From positions 248,001 to 312,000 of the forward strand of contig BGZK01000077.1 in the NCBI GenBank assembly GCA_005406025.1: a stretch of DNA of 64,000 bases, in the 5' to 3' direction. Each line of letters begins with the position of its first letter. The stretch's first letter is position 1. This document shows positions 1 to 12,900 of this stretch, piece after piece. Both the position numbers and the translations under genes were made by a program. The notes beneath the pieces were generated by a model. It saw nothing but the letters and a program-made list of their open reading frames with translations. It did not search any database and was not told the DNA's origin. Source of the DNA: Eumeta japonica (taxonomy: Eukaryota; Arthropoda; Insecta; Lepidoptera; Psychidae).

Positions 1-1935
1 GGCACTGTTTCAACAGAATAGGGAGAGTCAACTACAAAATTCGGTGATGGTGTTGATAAATATACACTGTTGCTAGTGCTAGGACGACTAAGTATAACTT
101 GTGAAGGAGACGAAACAGTATACGACGTGCTTTGCATCATACTGTTGTACCGACGACGTCTGTTCATCATAACACCATGAATTTCATACATTATTTCTTC
201 TCTTTCAAGTTTTGGATATTCCTTAATTTGCTTTGCCAACATTCTACAAAATAAATCGCATTGGTCTTCTTCTTTTACGTTTTGTTTACTGGTCAAAACG
301 CTATTTAATGTGCTTAAAGCAGTATTCATTTTTACTGGCTTCCTGCAAATCGGGCGGATTAAAGAACGACGTTTTGTCCTTGAATACATGGGTTCTTTTG
401 AAAAGTAGCAGGGACGTCCGCGTCGTCGTTGTCGCCATTTTTAACTTCTGGTGGGATATCACAAGCCCGTACGTTGGAAGTACTAGACTCTTCATTCACA
501 ACAGGTTGTGCCTGGAAAAGAAAAAATACCATAAAAGTAAATATAAATAAGTTTAAAATACCTATAATACTTTTGGTTTTTTTTTCAGATGCCCAAAACT
601 ACAGACGAATGGCTTTTAACGGCAAGAGGATTTAATTTTCCTCATTGTGTCGGTGCTTTAGATGGGAAACATATAATGATTTTACCGCCACCTCACTCCG
701 CATCGGAGTATTATAATTATAAAGGACATTTCAGTATTGTACTCTTAGCACTAGTTGATAGTGACTACTGTTTTATGTTTGCCGATATAGGTTGCCCAGG
801 ACGGATTAGCGACGGTGGAGTCTATAATCAAAGTGTTTTAAAGCAAAAAATTGACACAAATGCTATCAACTTACCATCTCCTAGTCGCTTTTACAATAGT
901 AACATTACCTTACCATATGTATTTTTAGCTGATGCAGCATTTGCGTTGAATACACATATTATGAAGCCATTTCCTGGGCATCATGCTATTGGTACTCCAG
1001 AGAGACTATTCAATCAAAAACTATCTAGTTCACGTGTAGCAGTCGAAAATACTTTTGGAATAATGTCTAGCGTATTTAGAATTTTCAAGAAACCTATACC
1101 ACTGAATATCGCCAAAGCATCTTTAATTACAATGACCTGTGTCTTATTGCACAATTTCTTAAGAAAAAGTAAAACATCTCGACATGTGTACAGTCCCCTA
1201 AATTCAGTAGATAAGTATGTCAATGGAGAATTAATTCAACCAGGATCTTGGAGACAAAATTACACAGGAACATTTGATCCACTACAACCTGTAGCTCGAC
1301 GAGCCCCTATATGTGCAGTTGAAACAAGATTAAATTTTATGAAATATATTCACGAGAATAACAATTAGTTATAAAAGTACCTAATAATTTTGAAATAAAT
1401 AAGATTATAAAAGTTTTGTTTGCTTTTTACTTACTTTATCCTCCGAATTCATGACGCTTGCCGATTCATACACATCCGTCAAAAAATGCGGCCAACACGT
1501 CGTAAAAAATCCAGACGGGTTGGTAAACTTCTTCAGCTCCAGCCCCCGACCTCATGGAAGATATTATTCTTTTTAGATTTAGCCTGAATGTAGCTAGTAG
1601 ATTATCTTTTTTCTTTTTTAATTCGTGTATTGGCACACCCATCGTGTTAGCTATACGATTCCACGAATCATTAATCTGAAATTATAAATAAATAAAATTA
1701 GTTTAATAGTATCTATTTACAATAGTTTGAATATAACAAATTAATTGATATAGGTAGGTACATAGTTAAATGTTATATCAATTAATAATATACTTACAAC
1801 ATTTTTATTTTTGTGATATTTATTCTTTGGATTCCATAAACAGTTTTCAGCTTGATACAGCTCGATAAACCTAAAAGTTTCCTCGGTGCTCATATTGTTT
1901 GTCATTTTGAGCGTTTTATGAATGATGCGACACAA
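1..1935 (-). pseudogene. MADF-domain (PIF/Harbinger accessory) gene, three exons, frameshifted, 3' end outside window
   Basis: I recognise the DNA-binding accessory protein of a PIF/Harbinger transposon. Exon 1 (1935-1798, with alternative starts at 1935 or 1905) encodes a MADF start including ETFRFIELYQAENCLWNPKN. Exon 2 (1675-1435) continues with INDSWNRIANTMGVP and the VYQPVWIFYDVL core. Exon 3 runs from 511 past base 1 and encodes a C-terminal region with FCRMLAKQIKEYPKLEREE and RRRRYNSMMQ. Both introns have gtaagt donors and cag acceptors and keep phase 0. The reading frame is broken three times, each time at a short homopolymer: the A-run at 1481-1486 (TTTTTT in the gene), 396-404, and the T-run at 329-333 (AAAAA in the gene). 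The second intron contains the whole nuclease exon on the other strand. The breaks could be real decay or assembly errors. Confidence 0.72.
589..1368 (+). CDS. PIF/Harbinger transposase (HARBI1-like DDE nuclease), 3' exon
   Basis: The 259-residue open stretch is a DDE_Tnp_4/HARBI1-type nuclease domain. Visible landmarks are GALDGKHI with the first catalytic D (residue 25), FADIGCPGRISDGGVYNQS, LADAAFALNTHIMKP with the second D (residue 115), and RVAVENTFGIMSSVFRIF with the E (residue 152). The triad and the frame are intact to the stop at 1366-1368. A polypyrimidine tract and cag end at 588, and the family protein continues N-terminally from MPKTTDEWL. I therefore read this as the last exon, and the ATG at 589 as an internal codon. 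Earlier exons would lie before base 1. The enzyme cuts DNA for transposition, probably together with the MADF protein encoded on the opposite strand. It could be an active copy or a recent relic. Confidence 0.85.
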   Translation: MPKTTDEWLLTARGFNFPHCVGALDGKHIMILPPPHSASEYYNYKGHFSIVLLALVDSDYCFMFADIGCPGRISDGGVYNQSVLKQKIDTNAINLPSPSRFYNSNITLPYVFLADAAFALNTHIMKPFPGHHAIGTPERLFNQKLSSSRVAVENTFGIMSSVFRIFKKPIPLNIAKASLITMTCVLLHNFLRKSKTSRHVYSPLNSVDKYVNGELIQPGSWRQNYTGTFDPLQPVARRAPICAVETRLNFMKYIHENNN

Positions 1936-2424
1936 AAAAGCACGCGTGCACTCGCAATTACAACTCCGCTCAAACTAATGCGTCGGCAGACGTGTGGACA
2001 ATCGCCGGACGCCCGCGCCGAAGCCCTTTGATGTGGACTCAAAAACCGACAACAAGTGGATTCGAGGCGGACGTATCTGCCGACGTTAAATACCTACCAC
2101 AGACGCACAAATCACCCCCTCTACACGTCAGCTGATGCATCCGTAGATGACGTCTGCAGATACATCTGTCGACGTGTAGAGGAGGCTTTAAATATCCCCG
2201 CCAGCATTTTGCTTCAGCAGACGGTCGACGGACGCCGCGGTGAGCGGTTGCACTCTGGCATCGAAGCGACGCGCGAAGAATGCTGTGGCGAAGCGATGAC
2301 GTGTGCAATGCAGCGTACGATCTTTAGCTCGCAACTTCCACGGGCATGCCGCAGTTCTTTTCAGAACTATCTTTATGTTTCGCACGTACGTTGTAGGTCG
2401 CCACAAACTACGACAATGGCTTAA
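1936..2424. repeat. CpG-rich terminal/promoter-like stretch beside the PIF element
   Basis: This is far more GC-rich than its surroundings and full of repeated words such as gacgtgt, gtctgc and gccgacg. Short open frames here on both strands resemble no protein I know. It probably is the subterminal region of the PIF/Harbinger element, holding the promoter of the antisense MADF gene. I could not find a clear terminal repeat or 3-bp target duplication. Confidence 0.45.
2118..2182. repeat. Hairpin with perfect 12-bp arms
   Basis: cctctacacgtc at 2118-2129 is exactly complementary to gacgtgtagagg at 2171-2182. Pairing continues imperfectly inward (gatgcatc against gatacatc). It may mark a subterminal or terminal inverted repeat of the neighbouring PIF element. 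Confidence 0.7.
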
Positions 2425-2458
2425 ACTGTGATTTTTTTATAGTAAACTATTAATCAAA

Positions 2459-2690
2459 AAGTTCATATAACATATTTCCTTATTAAATAAATTAATGTTC
2501 TTTTCATATTATTATTTTGTTTGATGTTTCCAAAATATTTACCTAATTTAAATTAGTTAATACAAAATGTTTCTAAACTTTTGGTATTACCAAATCTATT
2601 GACATAAATAGCCATAACTATTTTCATAAGTGTCATTCTCTTGTGCGGTTTAAGGCAACATTTGTTATGACTCTATAACGTAGACTCGTG
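2459..2690 (+). repeat. Diverged AT-rich repeat, copy A
   Basis: It shares an ordered series of words with 6055-6240: catataacatattt, tttccaaaat, attgac.taaata, cat.ctcttgcgc and gttacgactctat-like ends. The family is unknown to me. Confidence 0.45.
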
Positions 2691-4554
2691 TAATTGCATG
2701 TATTTGAAATTTCATTTTTGTACTAAGCCACTAGTGCTTTAAGTAAAATTATGAAATTCTAGTGACATCTAACAGCATTTATGTAGATTACAATTCCTTA
2801 TATTACCAGATTAATAAAGAGAATATAGTATAAAACTTTAGAATTATATTAATTTTATACGATTATTTCCTTTTATTTAAGTTACTGAAATATAATATAT
2901 TCTTAAATTTTAATTTCAACAAAAACAAATTTATAGTACATATAAACTTTATGTGTTACTTATGACTGTGAACTTTTAATATGGCAATCTATGCGCCAAC
3001 TTGTGTCAATAAACTACGTATTATTTAACGAATTTTCAATAGATAGATACATCTCAAATTTGTTTGCTTTTTATAACTATTATTTATCATTAATCATTAC
3101 GCTTGTAACCAACTTTAGTTTTTTATGATTTGCAAAAAAATATTAGTACCTATCGTTAATAATATCTCAATTTCATTCTTTAAATAATTAAAAAAAATTT
3201 GTTGAAAGTATTTCTGATTCATCCACGCCACTGTGATACTAATTATTTCTTTGAATCTAGGTTTGTTATAATTTTAAAAAGACCGCCATAAACGCAATGT
3301 GGCGCAAGCGCAATGGAATATTTTTTAAATGTATATATACGTGATTAAAAGTTGTAATTTAAACAATGAAAAGGCAATTAAATGTTCGAACAAACGTAAT
3401 TTATCGAAGAACAAACGTCAACATGTATTTATGGACTTATAATAACAGAAAATATTAATAATTTTGAATGAGGGGGCTAACCAAACGATATATTCTTAGT
3501 TTGTTTTTTTAACAATCAAGTTCAAACTATAAACAAAGGATATGCAATAATGAAAATTCAAAAATTAAAAAAAACACAGGGGCCAAGTTTGGTAACTTAG
3601 TACTGAACCCGTCTATGTTTTGAGTTAGAACGCTTTCATACTTTTTCAAGTACTTTTTAAGCAAAGAACTTCTATTATAAATTAGAATGCATTTTTATAT
3701 ACTATATAATATGTATTTAATTTTACGCTAATAGAATACATACTAATTTAAATAAAACCAAGTTTTGATAACTAAGTAATTTAGTACTTTATTCATCATG
3801 AAACAATTACAAAAGAAAAGCGCATAAGTAATTGTTCTGAGTTTAACATAATATTCAATATTTTTACTTTAAATAGAAAATGTTGGTATAGGACATTTAA
3901 GAATCACAAATCTGTCATAATTAAATATATATTATTAAAAATTAAAACAAAAAATTACCAGAAGATCTATTCATTATTTGGGGTCCTAAGAATAGACGAA
4001 ATTATTCATAACATCCTTTACTTCTTAAAGTATTAAAATTAAAAGTGGTCAGGATTTTAATAGAATTTAAAAAAATAATTTTAATCCATGCAATTTTTCG
4101 CGGGATTAAAATACATAAAGCTACCGCATAAAAATATTTTTATATACTATAAATAAAATCAATGTCAATGTACCTAAGTAACAATTTTTTTAAATAAATT
4201 TAAGAAATTATTTCTTTTTATAACTACCATTTAAAAGTACTAAGGAACTTAGCATGAACAGATGCTAATGATATTGCAACTCTTTTTCTGAAGACAACGT
4301 TAACTTTTGACATCTTAATATTGAAGTTGGCACTTTTTTCAAATTTGTGCTTTTGTTTTGGTATCTATATTTTTTGAAACGTGTAATAGGTACAAACAAT
4401 ACATCTACAAAATAGTTTCGAAAGTTTTTTACTTCTAGATTGCACTCTTTAGCAATTTCACTATTTTTAAGGACGAAAAAGTTAAAGCTCATCACTCATT
4501 CATTATCTCTAAATTCCAGAATTTCTTTATTATATTTTGTACAATAAAGATCAT
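2691..4554. other. AT-rich intergenic DNA, nothing recognised
   Basis: Long A/T-rich stretches with no protein similarity and no open frame of interest. The short open frame at 4265-4495 (-) resembles no family I know and has no supporting signals. Confidence 0.5.
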
Positions 4555-4920
4555 ATCGAGCGCGGTAAGAAACTTGCAATTTTCTCCCAAAGGCGCTTCT
4601 AAGCCATGCTTGGTAGAAAAAGTAAATTGTCACTGTGCAAAAAGCCTATTATTTATAAAATTTGCATAAGGTCGGCCATGATATACGCATCTTCCATCTT
4701 CACTCATGCCATTCCAAAGGCACTCGATAAACTCCGAGTCATTCAGAATAAATTCTGTAGAAATGCCACGAACGCCCACTGGTGCGTTCGAAATTCAATA
4801 CTTCACGGGGATCTATAACTCCTTACTGTAGCCAAATTTATGAAGAATGCATCTAAGCGGCTCTTCAACATCGCGGAATCGCATCCCAATGCGCTCCTCA
4901 TATGAACCACCTCAACCCTA
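4555..4920 (+). mobile_element. Jockey-type non-LTR retrotransposon relic (end of the reverse-transcriptase ORF)
   Basis: The + frame around 4606-4815 reads LGRKSKLSLCKKPIIYKICI, then LDKLRVIQNKFCRNATNAHW and CVRNSILHGDL. This is the region after the polymerase core of Jockey-clade ORF2 proteins. A stop follows at once, and further family-like residues (KFMKNASKRLFNIAESHPN) appear downstream with more stops. The more GC-rich DNA to about 5240 may be its 3' untranslated part. It is a 5'-truncated dead copy. Confidence 0.7.
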
Positions 4921-6054
4921 TAATTTTATCCGTAGGCCATGGAATATACTTACCGATTCACCTGACGCTCTTGCATCGACACTAGAAAGTCTCATGAAAG
5001 TCAGCGACTCTAATGACTGACTAAGCTTAGGTATCCATCAGTCAATAAGGTCTAATTAGGCTCTATCACCCCACTCCACTGGACCGTTTCTGTGACGGTT
5101 AGAACAAACGATCCCGACCCGTGTCGGTGTTCTGTGACATCCTATGCCGAGGTGATTCCCTAAGGAAACGCCCATAGGGCATGTCACGCACTGTCGACAC
5201 CCTCGTGTGCTGTCCGGCCGCGTACGGTGAAGCTATCACAGCATTTATTTCAGTTATAACATTGCCATCCAAACATTTCTTCAGAGGGACTTTTTAGTGG
5301 GTTTCAGTCCAACACTACCCGCATACAAGGGCGCGGGTGTGTGTTATGCGTTTTTTTACTTCTTCCTTGTCGCAAAAGGGAAAAAAAACTTTGTGATTTT
5401 CTGTAAAATTCCCTTTTCTTATGATTTTTCAAAGATTGAATATATAGGCCCTAAAACAAATAAAAAATTTATTTTTTTCACTATCCGACCGTGTAAGAAG
5501 AAATTTATAAAAGTAGTATAATCTTTTTACTTAAGATTGAGGGACTTGAACCTTAAGCCTTCCATGCTCATAAGAGTTGAGAGCTGATGACACTAATTGC
5601 TTAAATAATAATCATCGATAGATAACAACACCCGAGACCATGACTTTTAATATTTTATATTTAATTTAGAATGACTATATTTTCCCGATCTTATGTTATG
5701 GTTCTATCTTTTGATAGTTACACTAATGGTTGTAAAAATGGGTCATATTCATTTGTTGCAGAAAGTTACTTTTTCATAATGTTTTTAATGAATTTAATAT
5801 TATTTAAAGTGAATATATCCTGAATCAGTGAATCTTTGTATGTGAGCATGGCAGCTATTATTGCGTACCATTTTCATGTTCTTTTTCTGTAATGGTTTTA
5901 TTCTTGCAGTTATATTATTTAATTATTTGTGTTGTTATTATTATTGTTTAGATAATGTACTTTATACTTGAATGCAGAAGCGGAACTTCATTTCGTAAAA
6001 CAAAAACGAGAATGACTTAATTTGTGGACGTTTAATCGTACACTGTTATTCGAA
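4921..6054. other. Intergenic DNA, partly GC-rich, unassigned
   Basis: 5040-5240 is relatively GC-rich and may be the 3' tail of the upstream Jockey relic. From 5240 on the sequence is AT-rich and I see no gene. Confidence 0.4.
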
Positions 6055-6240
6055 AGTGTCATATAACATATTTATTTATATTTTTTATATATATAAGTAT
6101 TTGTTTTATTTTTCCAAAATACCGCCATGTATTGACGTAAATAAGCATTAACTTCTCGATAAACACCATCTCTTGCGCAGTCTAAAAGAATACTTTCGAT
6201 AAGCGTGAGTTACGACCATGTTACGACTCTATGGGTCGTA
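6055..6240 (+). repeat. Diverged AT-rich repeat, copy B
   Basis: Partner of 2459-2690, in the same orientation. The best-conserved part is around 6115-6180 (ttccaaaat, attgacgtaaataagc, ctcttgcgca). Confidence 0.45.
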
Positions 6241-6820
6241 TTAAAAAACGTTACTCAAATAATGCCATACATTAATAAAAAAGAGTAATGCGCTATCTCA
6301 AGGAGTAATATGGAAGCGAGATATATATTCATTTCAATAGTACTATAACTTTTTTGCTCTTTCCACTCTCAAGATGGGAAATTACACTTTGTCTACTTTA
6401 TTATAACCCTTCTGCATTATTCTCTATGCTCAAACCCACTATATATTTTCTATGAAATATTTATGTTACGTACTGTCATCCATCTGTCTTCGATTACTGT
6501 GGAATTTTTCGGTTTGCTATTTCATTAAAAGCCTAAGAACATTAGTGATAGCTTATATTCCCTACTATAACCACCTTTTTCTAGATTGCTATAGTTTCGA
6601 ATTCTGAGTGGTAGCCGTAATAATTTAATTATACAGCCCTAAGGTACCATGTATTGATGAAGTTTATCAGTACAACTATACAAATAATTCTTTATTTTAT
6701 TCAACATTAATGATATAAAAAAGAAAGTGAGTAAATACATGTGCTTTCCCTTAAATTAGTTTCGAAAATATTAATTATCAATCGCCAATATTAATAACTT
6801 TATTTTTGAGAAACTCAAAT

Positions 6821-6945
6821 ATGATAGAACTACCACGTATAACTCGAGCTCTAAGAGCACATACACAACTTGATAAACCACGACGTTTGAAACCCAACAC
6901 TGACGTTGGGCAGCAAAATGTGATAACATACGAGCATATACAAAG
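6821..6945 (+). CDS. ASCC3: ASCC3 exon 1
   Basis: Residues 1-42, starting [16 protein letters not shown], comparable to MALPRLTGALRSF of human. Donor gtaaat, phase 2. The following intron (651 bp) shows nothing recognisable. Confidence 0.85.
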
Positions 6946-9900
6946 GTAAATTCACATTATTTTTATTTCTAAATAATAGAGGATTCCATTCCTCTATTAT
7001 TAAGGATACATTTATCTAATAGCTACATGTTTCCAACCGGAAATCATTAAATAACACAAGCATATGAGTAGATGAACACCTGTCTTTAACATACAATCTA
7101 TTTTCAAGATTTTTTCTCTTAAATGCACTTTTTATAGACTATGGATACTGGAAAACAAGCTATAAATACTATTAGTTATGGATTGGCAAATATAAAGACA
7201 TAATAACAAGTGGCCAATTTATAAAATCCAGATACATTTCCTAAATAAAATTCATATTACAAAAAAAAGTAATACATTATGAATAAATTTTACAATTGCT
7301 CAGTTCTTGAAGTATAAAATTAATTTATTTCAAATATATTTATAAGATAACAATTGAGTGGAAATATTGCTCAATTTTGTCTTTGTATTCCTGTGGTCAT
7401 TACTCTTCTAATTCCCTGACCATAAACTACATTAGCATATGATTTATCCCAATTATGTGAAATAATAATTTACATGCAAATAGTGGACATTAATAATTTA
7501 TGATCAGGACTATGAGTAGTCATCTCATTAAAGTGACAAATCTAATTATTATATTGTAATAATTCATTTTAGATTTTAACCATTACATTTTTCCAGGTTC
7601 AAATCTTGGTCAGATATCTGTGACTATATAAAACAAAATGAAAATGATCCAAATTGCATTTTGATACTTTTAAACAAATTAAAAGAAACATGCCAAACAT
7701 TAGTCGGTGAAGGATATACAGAACAAATGTTGAATGATGCTGCTATATATACATTAAGAATGTTTCTAGATCAAGATATTGTGATGCTTAAAGATTTATC
7801 CAAACTGAGACAAATGTTTGGATCTGTGACATCTGCTACTGCTAATAAAATATGTGAGGTAAGGATTTCTTATTATATGCTTATATATTTTATTACTCAT
7901 TGGTTTGTAAATCGTTATTCTAAATGAAGCTTTAATCCATTGTCAATGTCATTTCAGATTGTTGTTGAAATTGCTAATGAAATATCAGAAGATACCAAAG
8001 CATACATTAAACTTGAAATTCTAGAAGACAATAAAGAGAATCTTAAGCTTTGGGGGGAATTTATCGAATGTAATCATGAACCATACAGACCTATAAAAAA
8101 ACCCTTAGCTAAGTTAGCTATAAAACCTGCAACTGCATGCAACATAGTTACAGATTTTTCTATGAAATATGACAAAATAACAACTACCAACATAAAAACA
8201 GAAATCACCAAACCACAAAGGACATTAACTATATCAAAAGTGAGATAACTTTTATTTAAATAGCTAATCATGAAAACTAATCACAATCATGTGTAATAAT
8301 GAAATCCATGTACAAATACACATTATTGTAGTTTACGAAGTATTTTCAAAAAAATTTTAACTAGCTTTTACCCCAGCTCCCTTCATATCGACATAGAATT
8401 TATTATTTTTGATTATGTTGCTCAATCTCTATTTCAGTCCTGTTCCCAATCCTAGGCCTTTCCACTTTCCTTTTGGTGCCTCTCTTTTTTTCTGAACCCG
8501 GCCTCATTCTCAATTCCAATCCCAGTCCGGCTTGCAACTCCTATCCTTATCTTTCTGCAGATTCTTTTTGCAATTTCATTCTGATCTTGATTTCCAGTAG
8601 AGTGTTTAAAATTGGTGCCAGTGCCGCTCTTAGTTATGTATTCGAATATGCTCTCAATAAAATGTTGGAATACATTTTTTTTTAAAACTGAAATACTGAT
8701 TTTCTTCAACAGCAATGAACACTTTCATACAGAATTTCATCCTGTAATCTTAAATTTTTAAGATATGATTTTCCAAAATACATTGTTTTTAATTTATAAA
8801 TAGAAGCAGAAATATTCATTTTTATATTAATTATTAACTTCAATAATGACGGACTGATATACAAACTTTCATCCCTTATTTTACATCCTTAAGGTTTTAT
8901 TTTCTGAAATCCTTTCTTAGCAAATAGCTACATCATACAAACAACCCACCTATCTAGTTTCATGTTTAGAGAGCTTATAGTTCCATAGATATGGTAATAA
9001 GTATGTGGTATTTTACTTATATGTTATACAAATATATTAGCTTTTTTTTCTGTGACTTCATACGTACGAGGGGCGGCTGATAAGTCCGCAGCCTAAGGCA
9101 TTAAATGAAAGAAAAGTATGAGTATTTTATTTTTATTTTTCAATATAGTCTCCCTCAAGCGAAATACATTTTTCACATCTGGTGTATAATGCCTTCAAAC
9201 CGCCCAAAAAATATTCCTTTTCTTTGCAGTCAAAATGGCTTTCTACAGCCATCTTCATTTGATTGTCATCAACAAATCTACGAACACGTAACTCCTTTTT
9301 TAAACTGGAAAAAAGGAAATAGTAGCTGGGAGCTAGATCTGGGCTGTAGGGTGGGTGGTCAATTTCCGAGAAGCCCGTGTCCTTCAGGGCCTGCCTCGAA
9401 ACCCGCGCCGTGTGGACAGATGCATTGTCTTGTATAAACAACACTCCACGCGATAACTTCCCACGTCGCTTCTGTACGACTGCCTCTCGTGCCTGAGCCA
9501 ATAAATTCACATAATATTGGCCATTCATAGTAGTCCCCTTTGGCAAGTAATCAATTAGTAAAACACCTTCACTATCCCTAAACATTGTCGCCATAAGCGA
9601 TGCCGACTTTTGAACCTTGAATTTCTTCGGCCTTTCTCCTTTTTCGTCCATTGCATGGACTCCGTTTAGATTCGGATCATATTGACGAACCCAGGTTTCA
9701 TTCATGGTTACAATTCGGTCGCAAATTTCGTCTATATTATCCCGACTAACTCCAAAATCCTTACTTGTCTGAAGTCGCCGCTGCTTGTCAAGCGGCGTTA
9801 GCATTTTGTACCAAGCGTGCACTGATTTTTCTCATATTCATATGCTCGTGTATAATTTCTCCAACTCGTTCTTTACTAATCTGCAACTCTTCAGCTATCT

Positions 9901-12900
9901 GCCATAATTTTATTCTTCGGTCGGCCAGTACTAATTTTTCGATTTTGAACATTTTCCTCCGTCACTACCGTCACAGGGGCTCTGGGCGAGGATCATCTTC
10001 ACAGCTCTCGTCCTTGTTGAAATAAGCGAGCCCATTTTTGACCATCGTATCTGGCGCAGTTTCCTGAAGAACTGATACCATGTCTTCAAAAATTTCTTTG
10101 GGCGTTTTCCTTTCTTTACGAAGTACTTTATTACGGCGCGATGTTCAATATTACTGAGATTTGACGATTCGGCTGACATGATGATGTTTGTGCTCGACAG
10201 ATAATTTGTTAATGACTTTAATAACGAAAGGAAGCTATATTTATACTAACAAGAAGTGTCGCAATTAGTGGTAATAGTTATGAAATAATGAGTCATCGCT
10301 AAGTACCTTGGGCCGTGGACTTACTTATCAGCCGCCCCTCGTATAAGAATAGAATGGATTCATTTATCTCTTTCAGTCATAGTCCAGATTCTGATTCAAA
10401 TTCACTACCAGTCCTACTCTAAATGTCAATCCTCGTCCGACTCTAGATTTTAATCTCACAGTTGTTTCCAATCACAATTTTATTGTTGACTTTAATTTGA
10501 GTTCTGCATAGGCCATAATATCAAATATGTCATTTGTCTATAAATACATAAAATGTAAAAATAATCCAATCATATAAAAATTAATGGCACTTCTATTTGA
10601 ATTTTGAATAGTGCCTTAGGCAAGCACTGTTCAAAATTCATTATAAATGTAAGTCTTAAACAAACTTTCAAATTTCTAAATCCAACTGTATTTTCTATGA
10701 TAACTACTATTCATATATATACGAAGATGTGTATGCTTGCTTGTGTGTGTAATATTGTTAAAAATGATTTTATTTTTCCAGATAAATATGTTTTATGCCC
10801 ACATAAAATGTTTGCTTATGTGCATGATATTTAAAATGGAAAAACAGTACTATTTTGTGTATGTGTATCAGTTATTAAATGACTATTTTTTTTAGTTTGG
10901 CAAGTCATGGTTGGAAACTAAGATGAAAGAAATGTATGAAAATTCAATTGATGTTTCTAGTGTTGATATTCTTCAGTCTGTTATTACGTTTCTTAATTCA
11001 CCAAGGAGCAATGATGAAATACAAAATGACCTCTTTGAATTACTTGGCTTTGATAAATTTGAATTTATTCAAGAACTTCTAGAACACAGACAAGATGTTC
11101 TGAAAAGCTTTAAAGAACCACAACCCAATTTAGAAGGTAAACATCTAAGAATTGAATATACATTTATTTCCAAATTTCTTTACATTCTTAACAGGTCATT
11201 ATTAAAGTAAATTCAGAAACATGTTTTTGACTTTACTTTAATTAATCAACGTTTGAAACAGAAAATGTTTTTACTCTTGGTGCAATCCATCATTTGTGTG
11301 CTCAGTGGCATATATTCACACCACTCTGCTTCAAAGTAGGCCACCACGCTTGCTATCAGAAGCCCTGTGCTGTAATATCTTGCTGACTTCACCTAGGCTT
11401 GATAAATGAAGATAAATAAATAAAAAATAAAACGCCTTCAAAAATCCTATTTAATTTTTTTTACATAGAAAACCAAAACAACTAATATGTTATTCTTGGA
11501 GTCGGTTCCAGCTAAAGGTAAATCAAACATAGTTATGTTTCCTTAGAAGAATGAGCTCTTTTTGAGTCATAATTTAATGTTTCATATTGCTTGTGTCTAA
11601 TATAAGAAACAACAATGGAATTTTTACTAGAAAAATTTTTTTTACTGATGCATATTCCAACTTGTTATAGTGTTTTTTGTCCAAAACGTACAATTGTAAG
11701 CATATACTATTTAATACCCGTGATTAGACTTTTACTACTTATATGTAGTATGTACTGAAATTTTCTGGAATTAATGTGAAAAAATTATTGTGAATGATCA
11801 AAAATTAATGTATTGCTTCTCAAAATATTCTCCATTAGCATAAATGCACATTTTCATGTGATTAAACCAATTTTGAAAATATTTATGCCACTTCTCTATA
11901 ATAACCTCAGAAACATATATTTCATATTCTTCAACAGCCTCTTCTGATGATGATGATAGTTGATCATGTATTTAGTTATTAATTTTTGCACACAAAAAGT
12001 CACAAGTTGCCAGGACAGAACTGTATATAGGATTGATCATAAGTTCTACTAAAATTTATTTGTTTGTTTGGCCGTGTGAGAACTGTGGCATTGTCATGGT
12101 GCAAAATGATACAACATTTACAATTATTTTTACGTTAATAACTTCTGGCAAACAAATGGGCAATCATTATTTATGGTACAACAATTCTCCAAAGCCACAT
12201 GTCTAATTTTATTAAAAAAAAGAAGCAATCATCTGCTTAGAAGCACTTTGCTCGCCTGCCACTTTGGTTGGTTTCGGCTCATTTCAAAAGACCCATATTG
12301 TCGATCGCTGCTTTGTTGACACCCTTTCCTTGAATCTGGTAAACATGGCATTACACCAAATCATATGGTCCGTTTTTTGATCCTTAGTCAAACTGTGTGG
12401 GATCCACTGCAAGCACAGCTTTTTCATACCCAAGTGTTTGTGTAAGATTAACTGTATTTGACTCATGTCTATACCTAAGGATACCTAAATCTCATGGTAG
12501 GTCACATGCCTGTCTATTTCAATCATAAAACATACAGAGATTGACACTTCTGTTGTTCACAGTAGTGAACGGGCGACCATCACGCAATTCGTCAATGATA
12601 TTGACACAACTGCGCTTGAATTCTGCAAATCAGTTATAGTCGTCATGCATGGTGCTTTATCGCCAAAAACAGTTTGAAACCGAGCGAGGCTTTGCTAAGC
12701 TGTCAAATCACACTTAAAATCATACAATGAAAATTTTTACATCCATAAATCCATAGTGATGAAGACATGTTATTTTCAAAATGGTGCCATAATGTTAAAA
12801 AAATTGACAATAAGATGAAACAAACTACAGAGTGTGTTCTACAACTACAGAGTTCCATTTTCACATGTAGTAATTACTTTTTAAATATTGTCTATGAAAG

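Noticed and set aside
2039..2424. Three overlapping open frames on both strands
   Set aside because: They follow from high GC and few stops. The translations are Arg/Cys-rich with no domain and no start or splice context.
9105..10025. Plus-strand open frames in the mariner
   Set aside because: Complementary shadows of the minus-strand transposase.
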